Shown: piece by piece, positions 55,506-64,000 of the stretch
Position numbering within the stretch: position 1 is the stretch's first letter
Layout of the letters: each line of letters begins with the position of its first letter
From: Anomaloglossus baeobatrachus
Lineage: Eukaryota; Chordata; Amphibia; Anura; Aromobatidae
Assembly: GCF_048569485.1 (NCBI RefSeq)
Contig: NC_134353.1
Coordinates: 702,882,958-702,946,957 of the forward strand
Length of the DNA: 64,000 nucleotides
Reading direction: 5' to 3'
Notes under the pieces: model-generated
What the model saw: only the letters and a program-made list of their open reading frames with translations
Told to the model about the DNA's origin: nothing
The model's database searches: none
Translations under genes and position numbers: made by a program

Positions 55506-56525
55506 CGGCCTCAGGTTTATCTCATGAAGTTGTTGCCACAATGAGACAGGCTAGAAAACCATCCTCAGCTAAGATCTATCACAGGACGTGGAAGATATTT
55601 TTAGCGTGGTGCTTGGCTCAAGGGTTTTCTCCCTGGCCATTTGCATTGCCAATTTTTCTTTCCTTCCTGCAGTCTGGGTTGGAAAAAGGTTTGTCGCTTA
55701 GCTCTCTTAAGGGTCAAGTCTCCGCGCTATCCGTATTCTTTCAGAAGCGCTTGGCACGGCTTTCTAAAGTACGCACGTTTCTCCAAGGAGTTTGTCATAT
55801 CGTTCCTCCTTACAGACGGCCATTGGAACCCTGGGATCTGAACAAGGTTCTCATTGCTCTCCAGAAGCCGCCTTTCGAGCCTTTGAAAGAGGTTCCCCTT
55901 TCTCGGCTTTCACAAAAGGTAGTTTTTTCTTGTGGCGGTCACGTCTCTTCGAAGAGTGTCCGAGCTAGCGGCGTTATCTTGCAAATCTCCCTTCCTGGTG
56001 TTTCACCAAGACAAGGTAGTACTGCGTCCAATTCCAGAGTTTTCTCCCAAGGTGGTTTCTTCCTTTCATCTCAATCAGGATATCACTTTGCCATCTTTGT
56101 GTCCGCATCCAGTTCACCAATTTGAAAAGGGTTTACATCTGTTGGACCTGGTGAGAGCACTCAGGATTTACATTTCTCGCACGGCGTCTCTACGCCGTTC
56201 TGATGCGCTCTTTGTCCTAGTCGCTGGTCAGCATAAGGGATCGCAAGCTTCCAAATCCACCCTGGCGCGGTGGATCAAGGAACCAATTCTTCACACATAC
56301 CGTTCTGCTGGGCTTCCGATTCCATCTGGACTGAAGGCCCATTCTACCAGAGCCGTGGGTGCGTCCTGGGCATTGCGGCATCAGGCTACGGCTCAGCAAG
56401 TGTGCCAGGCGGCTACCTGGTCGAGTCTGCACACGTTTACCAAACACTATCAAGTGCATACCTACGCTTCGGCAGATGCCAGCCTAGGTAGACAGGTCCT
56501 TCAGGCGGCGGTGGCCCACCTGTAG
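55490..56525 (+). pseudogene. DIRS tyrosine recombinase region
   Basis: The N-terminal SAM-like part ('MRQARKPSSAKIYHRTWKIF') is followed by the catalytic part with 'HSTRAVGASWALRHQA' and a C-terminal 'WSSLHTFTKHYQVHTYA', matching the H-x-x-R and final Tyr of tyrosine recombinases. Family members use this enzyme to integrate a circular DNA copy. The region looks broken, about one break. Confidence 0.85.
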
Positions 56526-56584
56526 GAAGAGGCTGTCTGACAGCCCGTTCATGTGGTATCTTTTTACCCACCCAGGGACTGCTT

Positions 56585-56692
56585 TTGGACGTCCCACTGT
56601 CTGGGTCTCCCAATTAGGAGCGAAAAAGAAGAAGGGAATTTTGTTTACTTACCGTAAATTCCTTTTCTTCTAGCTCCAATTGGGAGACCCAG
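56585..56692 (+). repeat. DIRS internal complementary region
   Basis: It consists of the reverse complement of the element's left end (CCAATTAGGAGCGAAAAAG) followed directly by the reverse complement of its right end (AAGAAGGGAATTTTGTTTAC). In the DIRS replication model this region templates the joining of the two ends into a circle. The match to the joined ends is exact at the junction. Confidence 0.93.
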
Positions 56693-56829
56693 CACCCGCC
56701 CTATTTGTTCTTAGGGTTTCGTTTTTCGGGTGCACATGTTGTTCATGTTGTTTCTTAAGTTCTCCGATCTTGTTATCGGATTGAATTTGTTTTTGAAACT
56801 GTTATTGGCTTTCCTCCTTCTTGCTTTGG

Positions 56830-57015
56830 TACTAAAACTGAGGAATCCGTACTCCTACGGGAGGGTGTATAGCCAGAAGGGGAGGGGCCTTACACTTTTA
56901 AGTGTAGTTCTTTGTGCGGCCTCCAGAGGCAGTAGCTATACACCCCACTGTCTGGGTCTCCCAATTGGAGCTAGAAGAAAAGGAATTTACGGTAAGTAAA
57001 CAAAATTCCCTTCTT
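56830..57015 (-). repeat. DIRS right inverted terminal repeat
   Basis: The reverse complement of the left repeat, with an outer extension that ends AATTCCCTTCTT. The MITE resumes with TTCACTGCACGTGTC. Confidence 0.92.
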
Positions 57016-57560
57016 TTCACTGCACGTGTCTCTGTGCGGCGTACCCGCGTGTGCGTGATTGCCGCACGGAGACATGTCCATTTTTTTCTCGCATCACTGA
57101 TGTCCCACGGACCACGCAGTGGTGTGGTCCGTGAAACACGTGCCAGAAAAAAACGTGCTTTTAAAATAAAAAACATTTTAACTCACCCGGCGTCCAGCGA
57201 TGTCCTCTGCAGCCCGTGCAGCCTGCTGCTTCTGAGCCGGCTGATTACTGTCGCGCATATTCATTATGCGCGACACAGCCGACCCGGAAGCAGCTGCTGC
57301 GGAGGTCAGCGCCGGCCGGATGCTCCACCGCGGGAGCGATCAGCACCATGGAGAGCGGGAGCGATCAGCACCATGGACAGCGGGAGCGGGCGCAGGTGAG
57401 TTGATTTCTAAGTGCAATCACGGGCCACAGAGAACGGAGCCCGGATTGCACTTAGACAACCCACGTGTGCCGTGATTCACGGCACACGCAGGGACATGTG
57501 CGTGTTTTACACGCCAGTGAAAAACGTCTGTGTTTTTCACTGACGTGTGAAACGGGCCTT

Positions 57561-58199
57561 AGGCCCCTTTCACATGTCAGTGATTCTGGTACGTTTGTGC
57601 TTTTTTTTTTAAACGTACCAGAATCACTGACATACGCAGACCCATTATAATGAATGGGTCTGCTCACACGTCAGTGATTTATCACTGCACGTGTCTCCGT
57701 GCGGCGTACCCGCGTGTGCGTGATTGCTGCACGGAGACATGTCCATTTTTTTCTGGCATCACTGATGTTCCACAGACCACGCAGTGGTGTGGTCCGTGAA
57801 ACACGTGCCAGAAAAAAACGTGCATTTAAAATAATAAACATTTTAACTCACCCGGCGTCCAGCGATGTCCTCTGCAGCCCGTGCAGCTTATTGCTTCTGA
57901 GCCGGCTGATTACTGTTGCGCATATTCATTATGCGCGACACAGCTGACCCGGAAGCAGCTGCTGCGGAGGTCACCGCCGGCCGGATGCTGCGTCGCGGGA
58001 GGATTCAGCACCATGGACAGCGGGAGCGGGCGCAGGTGAGTGAATCTCTAAGTGCAATCACGGGCCACGGAGAACGGAGCCCGGATTGCACTTAGACAAC
58101 CCACGTGTGCCGAAATTCACGGCACACGCAGGGACATGTGCGTGTTTTACACGCCAGTGAAGAACGTCTGTGTTTTTCACTGACGTGTGAAACGGGCCT
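57561..58199. mobile_element. MITE family D, copy 2 (uninterrupted)
   Basis: Ends AGGCCCCTTTCACATGTCAG and CTGACGTGTGAAACGGGCCT, flanked by TTA. It lies immediately next to copy 1, sharing one TTA. At the place where copy 1 holds the DIRS element this copy reads GTCAGTGATTTATCACTGCA. Confidence 0.9.
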
Positions 58200-58201
58200 T
58201 A

Positions 58202-59143
58202 TATAGTAGTTTTATAGGAACAAAACAAACAAACAAAACAGTTTTTCCTTCACCTACATAGAGATGCAGGATATATCTATCTTTATCTCTATGTAGCTGA
58301 ATAATCTGCTTCTCTGTCTGAAATACAGGTCAAGATTACCAAATCCTTCTATGCTTTTCAGTACAGGCAGTGGCACAATGGTAGAGCTGCTGCTTATGGA
58401 CACAAAGCTCACAAGCTGATGAGTTCTAATCTCCTCTACCAGATCTGGTAAAGGAGGCTGGTCGGTGATGGATCAGGGCCATCATACAAGAGCAGGAGGT
58501 GGACGGAGGGGCAGAGCCCCAGATAAGACCATGCACACAGGCCGCCCCGATATACGGAAATATCAGTAGAAGAAAACATCAAATGCTGAACAAAAACCCA
58601 CAAAGTTGATTTCATCCCCACAGGTATCAGTTTAATCAGTATTGCCCATGTCTGTATTTTACTTAGCAAAATCCTCCTGGCAGGTTCTCTTTAAACAAAC
58701 AATAAACCCCGCTTTACTCACCCTCCTCAGGTCCATCGCTGAGTTTCTTCCATAGATCCCAGGTGTCTGTTAGTATCTTCAGTACCCACATGATGTTGCA
58801 CCGCTGCAGCCAATCAATGAGCTCAGCAGCTCATGGTGTCTACACTGGCAGCAGCACTGCAATATGATGTCAACACCAAGTCAATAACAGACATTGGGAG
58901 CTGGACCTGGGCAGGGGGAGTCAAGAACAGGTTTTCTTTTTAAATAAACTACAGTCAGGAGATGGATTTCCTGAAACTATAAAACCCCTTTCAGGCCCTA
59001 AGGCACCCAAACTATTATTTCCTGAACTGTCCAGGACTATTGCAGTCTTTGTTGGTTGCTATGGGTTACCTTTGATCCTGTTGCGGTGGAGATACAACTT
59101 GGTTATCTAATATTTCCATGCACATCATATTTACATGACTCTA
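58202..59143. other. intron sequence with a tRNA-like block; otherwise unassigned
   Basis: 58364-58440 has an A-box-like TGGCACAATGG (58371-58381) and a B-box-like GTTCTAATC (58423-58431) about 50 bp apart, like the head of a tRNA-derived SINE, but no good cloverleaf. The rest is non-coding sequence with repeat-like blocks (GGCAGGTTCTCTTTAAAC, 58680). Confidence 0.4.
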
Positions 59144-59722
59144 AGGGGTACTTTACATGCTGCGACATCGCTAGCATTTGCTAGCGATGTCGAGCGCGAT
59201 TGCACCCGTCCCCGTTGCACGGCCGATATGTGGTGATCGCTGCCTTACGAACGTTATCGCTACGGCAGCGTCACACGCACATACCTGCTCTGCGACGTCT
59301 CTGTGACCGGCGAACCGCCTCCTTTTTAAGGGGGTGGTTCGTTTAGCGTCACAGCAGCGTCACTGAACCGCCGCCCAATAGAAAAGGAGGGGAGGAGATG
59401 AGCGGCCGGAACATGCCGGCCACCTCCTTCCTTCCTTCTTTTTCCGGTGGAAGCAGGTAAGGAGATGTTCGTCGTTCCTGCGGTGTCACACATAGCGATG
59501 TGTGCTGCCGCAAGAACGGCAAACAACATCGTACCTGCAGCAGCGATATTATGGAAATGAACGACGTGTCAATGAGCAACGATTTTGCATGTTTTTGCGC
59601 TCGTTGATAGTCGCTCATTTGTGTTACACGCTGCGATGTTGCTACCGACGCCGGATGTGCGTCACTAACGACGTGACCCCAACAATATATCGGCAGCGAT
59701 GTCGCAGCGTGTAAAGTACCCC
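59144..59722. mobile_element. PIF/Harbinger-like MITE family H, copy 5
   Basis: Ends AGGGGTACTTTACATGCTGC and GCAGCGTGTAAAGTACCCC are inverted repeats, with CTA and TTA next to them (eroded TTA duplication). The interior shares GGGGAGGAGATGAGCGGCCG and ACATAGCGATGTGTGCTGCC with the other copies. Confidence 0.86.
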
Positions 59723-60248
59723 TTACACCGCACTATTAAATAATGTGCCACCTGATGAATACTGTTGTTAGGCAATATTGTCCCATCTTAGACACACGGT
59801 ATACTGTATCTTTTCATCTGGGTGCTGCCACTTGTGACCTACATTGTCACAGAAGTGATATAATTGGGTGACTGGGAGAAACCACCGTCCGATAATGGAT
59901 GTCACAGGCAGTGGTGAGGAGGTCTGAGGGTCGGCTGACCTTACAGAATTGTTGGTGACACAGCTGGGTCAGAGGGCGCCATGAGCTCTGGAGGTTGCGG
60001 ATCATTTGTGTCATAGATAAGTAATAAGAGGGCGAATCGAATATCAAGAGAATATCAGAGCTGCGGCTGCTGCTCACTTCTTCTTGATACTTAATATGCC
60101 CGAAGTCGGGGAGAAGGAAACCAGCAGTGATTGGGTACAAGGCTCGAGTAACGATGTCATGTGAGCCCCACACCGCTGGAACAACGCCAGGATCGGAGGA
60201 GAGTATAAGTGTTGTTGTTTTTATGGGAGCAAACATGGTAATTTATAT
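59723..60248. other. intron sequence, nothing recognised
   Basis: No coding, RNA or repeat feature is clear. Possibly unique intron sequence. Confidence 0.3.
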
Positions 60249-61277
60249 AATATAACAAATGGAGAAAAAGACATGGATCGCACATCCCAAAAATACATTG
60301 ATCTAAAAGCCGCTAGGCAAAAATTTTAAATAGAACGTGAGGTTCTTAGTTACCATTCTGATCAGACTGAATTAAGCCCACTGCCACGTCACGGCGAACC
60401 TCTAGAGTGGGTCCCTATCCTAAGCCTTTGTGGTGCGGCACTGTGCACCAACCACTGCCGCAGCGACAAAGCACCAGCAGGGCAGGCGACCCGGTGCCTC
60501 ACAGCACCCATGCTGCAAGGCAAAGCCCCCAAGGCTCCAGGCCGCATTGCCCCACTGTCACGACACCACCACAGCAGCGGCCACTGCACAGCACCAACAC
60601 ACAGTGAGAGGAGCTGCGCACTCACCTCCCACTGGCTCCCATAAGTGAACTGGGAGCAAAAAAGGCTGACCCCTCTTGCAGTCTCCTGCTAATTAAAAAC
60701 ACCTGTGCCAAATGGGGGGAGTGCAGATCCAAGCAAAAAAAGGAGGGGGATAGAACATATTAATATAACAAATGGAGAAAAAGACATGGATCGCACATCC
60801 CAAAAATACATTGATCTAAAAGCCGCTATGTAAAAATTTTTTAATAGAACGTGAGGTTCTTAGTTACCATTCACTTAGTTCACTTATGGGAGAAAGTGGG
60901 AGGTGAGTGCGCAGCTCCTCTCACTGTGTGTTGGTGCTGTGCAGTGACCGCTGCTGTGGTGGTGTTGTGACAGTGGGGCAGTGCGGCTTGGAGCCTTGGG
61001 GGCTTTGCCTTGCAGCATGGGTGCTGTGAGGCACCGGGTCGCCTGCCCTGCTGGTGCTTTGTCGCTGCAGCGGTGGTTGGTGCACAGTGCCGCACCACAA
61101 AGGCTTAGGATAGGGACCCACTCTAGAGGTTCGCCGTGACGTGGCAGTGGGCTTAATACAGTCTGATCAGAATGGTAACTAAGAACCTCACGTTCTATTT
61201 AAATTATTGCCTAGCGGCTTTTAGATCAATGTATTTTTGGGATGTGCGATCCATGTCTTTTTCTCCATTTGTTATAT
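60249..61277. repeat. foldback element with an extra copy of its end
   Basis: The left arm (60249-60650) is the reverse complement of the right arm (60882-61277), e.g. GTGAGAGGAGCTGCGCACTC against GAGTGCGCAGCTCCTCTCAC. An additional direct copy of the outer 110 bp of the left arm (AATATAACAAATGGAGAAAA...) lies at 60762-60872, next to the centre. A decayed relative is at 62175-62335. Open frames in the arms mirror one another and are not genes. Confidence 0.85.
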
Positions 61278-61342
61278 AAACATGGTAATTTAAATTGGGT
61301 TTTACAAGCAGTTTACAACTTCTTTCATAAACAGTAGAAGCA

Positions 61343-62112
61343 GTTAAAAGGAACCTGTCAGGTGCAATATGCACTCAGAACCACAAGCAGTTCTGGGTAC
61401 ATATTGTTAATCCCTGCCTAACCGTCCCTGTATACACTAGCATAGATAAAGAGATCTTTCCAAAAAGTATTCCTAAAGAGCCTTTATAATATGCTAATGA
61501 GGCCAGCGACTAGTCACAAGGGCGTTACTTCCCTTGGCTAGTCGGCCCCCTTAGCACTTAAGCACACCCCTGTAGGTGTACTAACATGCTAATGATGTGC
61601 AGCGCCAGAGGCATGATCAATCTCGCCGCTTTCTGCTACCAACACGCCTAACGCTGGATTTCAGCTCAGTGCGCATGATCAGAAGTCCCAGACTTCCAGT
61701 CATGCGCACTATGAAGCCAGGTGTACGCGTCCCGGCTTCAAACTGGAGTAGTGCGTTTGACCGGAAGTCAGGTAACGTTCTGATCATGTGCACTGAGCCG
61801 AAAACCAGCGGTGGCAGCAGAGTTGAGAGCAAACATGCCTCTAACGTTGCGCAATCATTATCATGTTCGCACGCCCCTGTGGGACTGTAGGAGTGCTTAC
61901 ATGCTAAGGGGTCCGACTAGCCAAGGGTAATAATGCCCTTACAACTAGTCGCTGGCCTCATTAGCATATAAAGAAGGATCTTTAGAAATACTTTTTCTGA
62001 AGATCTCTTTATCTATGCTAGTGTATACAGGGACAATTAGGCAGGGATTAGCATTATGCACCCAGAATTGCTCATGGTTCTGGGTGTATATTGCAACTGA
62101 CAGGATCCCTTA
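61343..62112. repeat. foldback element family G, copy 2
   Basis: Left CCTGTCAGGTGCAATATGCA is mirrored at the right by ATATTGCAACTGACAGG. Inner arms share TATACACTAGCATAGATAAAG (61430-61450) and its complement CTTTATCTATGCTAGTGTAT (62008-62027). Related to 49906-50437. Confidence 0.85.
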
Positions 62113-62174
62113 AAGAAAAAAAGCAAATCAGTCCCAAAATGACAGACTATACAAAGTTACAGTGCAGAGTCAGA

Positions 62175-62335
62175 ACGGAAGAAAAAGAGAGAGACTGCAC
62201 ATCTAAAAATCATACACGGACCTAATGCCGCTAAGCAGAAATGTACAAAACTGAACATGAGGTTCTTCATCATTCTGTGCAGACTGTAGAGTCCCACTGC
62301 CACAACACAGCGGACCTCTCAGTGGGTCACTTTTG
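62175..62335. repeat. decayed relative of the foldback element at 60249-61277
   Basis: It shares TGAGGTTCTTxxxxACCATTCTG-type and CCCACTGCCAC-type blocks in the same order, but with many differences. Confidence 0.55.
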
Positions 62336-63220
62336 TCCATACAATGTATGTGGCATCAATATAAATTTAGCAACCTGCAGAATAAATGATCATGTTACTT
62401 ATGCTTTACAGTGAGCTGCATAAATTTACACCCCGAAAAATAAAAAATGGCAGATCGTTTTTCATTACACCTCCACATAGAACTGGTAATCAATAAATCA
62501 TATGCACCCCAACATAATGCCATTAGGAAATGCAACTTGTCTAGCAACAAACAATCCCTCATACACCTACATTAATGGAAAACCAAAAAAAATTAACTCT
62601 CACTCTTGCTAAAGTAGTCTCGGAACTGAATTGGTTAATTTACATTATTCTATTCTGTTATTTTTACAGGACAAGACCCCTTAGTGTCAGTTGGATGCAG
62701 TGGATATAGGTCATCCTCTGTTTCTATTGTATTTGTGATTATCATAGTGTCACCTGTTGCAGAAATCTTTCTTTGGAAAATAACCACTTTATGTTGAGGA
62801 GCCCTTCAGCTTTATATCCCAGTGCAGTAGAGCCAATGAGTGCTGTGAGGGGGCCATGGAGCTAAATCAGCACTGCGGCCCCCTCAGGCTCGGGAGGTTG
62901 AACTTCTGCTGAGGTTGGAAACATGAAACCCAGATGTAGTTTATGGAACCGTGCTGACGCTTCTTTACAATCTTTCTCCCCACACCTATGGCGCTCACTA
63001 TTACCTGTGCATGAAGCCATAACACAGCCCCATATAGTAGTCCAGTGGATGTGAGGCACGCTGCTTGTAGAAAATAAGCCACACACTACCTCTACATACC
63101 TACAGATCATGTCATGGCACACGGAGTCACAAGGGACTTTATGGCGGGGTACTGCCTCCTGCAGACATCACTGGCATGCCCTTTCATTTTTGTAGTAAAA
63201 CAAAAATAGCCCTTTTTGTG
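62336..63220. other. distal intron 1, no repeat recognised
   Basis: AT-rich intron sequence without clear repeat ends. It leads into the pyrimidine tract of the exon 2 acceptor. Confidence 0.35.
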
Positions 63221-63247
63221 TAATTGACCTTTTTTTTTTTTTGACAG

Positions 63248-63316
63248 CCATTCATTTTGATTATGACTTGCTTGTGATTGGCGGAGGCTCTGGAGGTCTT
63301 GCATGTGCCAAAGAAG
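63248..63316 (+). CDS. TXNRD2: TXNRD2 exon 2: start of the FAD-binding domain
   Basis: A 69-nt exon bounded by a strong acceptor (T-rich tract, GACAG|CC) and a donor AAG|GTATGTG. With the base from exon 1 it encodes A-I-H-F followed by DYDLLVIGGGSGGLACAKE and one base of the next codon. This is the first beta strand, dinucleotide-binding loop (GxGxxG at residues 36-41) and helix of the FAD domain of pyridine-nucleotide disulfide oxidoreductases. The form 'DYDLLV(I/V)GGGSGGLACAKE' is that of vertebrate thioredoxin reductases and closest, as I remember it, to TXNRD2 (TXNRD1 has YDLIIIGGGSGGLAAAKE). The presequence on exon 1 also favours the mitochondrial paralogue. The exon leaves in phase 1. 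The redox-active CVNVGC motif and the selenocysteine tail would lie on later exons, outside the window. Confidence 0.92.
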
Positions 63317-63707
63317 GTATGTGTTTATCACTTTTTATAACGTGTCAGAGTTACACACCATAGCCACCCTTTTGACATAAAAAAATGATTTTTATAAATG
63401 TTACTTTTAGTTAGTAAATTCTTTCAGTCTGCAATCTTCATTCATTTTCATACTTATGCTATGCAGTTTGCAGTGTGATCCAAGTTTCAGAATTTTCTCT
63501 TGTGGGAGTGTTTTTTCATAGTAATATAGCCTGAATTTGAGGTCTATTTATATCCAGGGTGCAGATATCTTTATGTTCTTTCATGTATCAGAACAGTGCT
63601 ATTATTGACCTTTTTCTCTCCATGCGCCTTCCTTCCTATCTATAACCCATTTTCTTTGCTTTACGATATACTTTCTTTCTTTAACTCCTCCCTCCTAAAA
63701 TGTCTTA
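63317..63707 (+). other. TXNRD2: start of TXNRD2 intron 2
   Basis: The intron starts GTATGTGTTT. It is AT-rich with no recognised feature up to the MITE at 63708. Confidence 0.7.
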
Positions 63708-64000
63708 GGCTATGTGCCCACGGGAGCTCGCACCTGCAGATATATCCGCAGGTACCCCACAGCAGCTCCCCGGAATCCGCAACTATACATAGCTGCGGAA
63801 TTCCAGCGAAATAGCTGCGGAAAACCTGCTGACATTCATGCGACTTACCTGCAGAAGTCCCGGCCTCTATCTCCATAGTGGAGAGGTGGGATTTCCGCAG
63901 GAATAATTGACATTCAGTTATGTGCGGCTGCGGGACATCCGCAGCATTGACACAGACCCTCCCCATGTCCCATAGGATAACACAGGGAGTGTCTGTACTT
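63708..64000. mobile_element. PIF/Harbinger-like MITE (GGCTATGTGCCCAC family), cut by the window edge
   Basis: It begins GGCTATGTGCCCACGGGAGC after TTA (63705-63707), the same terminus as 36910-37347, and shares CCGCAGGT and GAGATAGAGGC-type internal blocks in inverted form. The other end is beyond the window. Confidence 0.82.

Larger units (their letters stand above)
50954..57015 (+). mobile_element. DIRS-type tyrosine-recombinase retrotransposon (fossil, structurally near-complete)
   Basis: A 6.06-kb element with inverted terminal repeats (50954-51105 and 56830-57015), a gag-like ORF, an RT/RNase H ORF, a tyrosine recombinase region and an internal complementary region just before the right repeat. 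There is no target duplication, as expected for DIRS, which integrate by recombination of a circle. The inverted repeats look identical over about 150 bp, so the insertion is young. It looks nearly whole, with about one break, in the recombinase. It was inserted into a MITE within TXNRD2 intron 1. Confidence 0.93.
50835..57559. mobile_element. MITE family D, copy 1, split by a DIRS element
   Basis: The two outer parts (50835-50953 and 57016-57559) read as one MITE of the same type as 57561-58199. Ends AGGCCTCTTTCACACGTCAG and CTGACGTGTGAAACGGGCCT; TTA on each side. The left part contains a hairpin ACGTTTGTGCTTTTTTTTTTA. Confidence 0.88.
47182..63247 (+). other. TXNRD2: TXNRD2 intron 1 (about 16.1 kb), largely transposable elements
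   Basis: The intron starts GTATCTGG and ends with a long pyrimidine tract (T-run 63230-63242) and GACAG. At least 80 percent of its length is recognisable repeats: a five-unit MITE array, two further foldback pairs, a DIRS retrotransposon in one of two tandem MITEs, and a family H MITE. No internal exon is recognised. Confidence 0.78.

Noticed and set aside
58371-58433. Functional tRNA gene
   Set aside because: A- and B-box-like blocks are present, but the acceptor and other arms do not pair well enough.
60389-61121. Mirrored His/Gln-rich open frames
   Set aside because: They are the two arms of the foldback element and carry no domain.

Overview
The window looks like a piece of a large, repeat-swollen vertebrate genome, most likely a frog. 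It holds a tyrosine-recombinase (DIRS-type) retrotransposon, chromodomain Ty3/Gypsy elements, an L1-type LINE, CR1/L2-type LINEs, several Tc1 transposons and dozens of short palindromic DNA elements. These families together are typical of anuran genomes. The species is an inference from repeat content; I cannot search databases.

I can support one host gene. Two coding exons of mitochondrial thioredoxin reductase (TXNRD2) lie on the + strand. Exon 1 (47109-47181) encodes an Arg-rich mitochondrial presequence. Exon 2 (63248-63316) encodes the start of the FAD-binding Rossmann fold, with the GGGSGG motif. Both splice boundaries are canonical and the frame carries across the 16-kb intron, which is filled with transposable elements. 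The rest of the gene lies beyond the right edge.

Layout. 1-4513: 3' part of a broken Ty3/Gypsy chromovirus-like element with its 3' LTR. 4514-7006: foldback-type repeats. 7007-8602: Tc1 transposon (dead transposase). 8605-12304: second, more decayed Gypsy copy. 12305-19770: a Tc1 split by a full-length L1-type LINE (12641-19196) with two open ORFs and a 17-bp target duplication. 19771-24700: a Penelope-like scrap, frog-type dispersed repeats, a PIF/Harbinger-like MITE and a mariner-like MITE. 24700-28440: two CR1/L2-type LINE fragments, one split by a hAT-like element with an 8-bp duplication, the other by a Harbinger-like MITE. 28590-39102: more MITEs, a 1.5-kb palindrome, tandem ~380-bp repeats, a solo LTR with a 5-bp duplication and a hAT MITE inside a palindrome. 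39276-44918: a third Tc1, an inverted pair of hammerhead-ribozyme-like motifs, a 2.3-kb Harbinger-like element and a 36-bp minisatellite. 45105-46870: composite MITE. 46880-47181: TXNRD2 5' region and exon 1. 47182-63247: intron 1, with an end-to-end array of five MITEs, two tandem copies of another MITE (one split by a 6.06-kb DIRS element), and two large foldback elements. 63248-64000: exon 2, the start of intron 2, and a MITE cut by the window edge.

The most informative structures are nested insertions whose empty sites can be read directly: the DIRS element against its neighbouring uninterrupted MITE copy, the L1 in a Tc1 transposase, the hAT element in a LINE, and the solo LTR in a dispersed repeat. 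They give a relative order of insertion.
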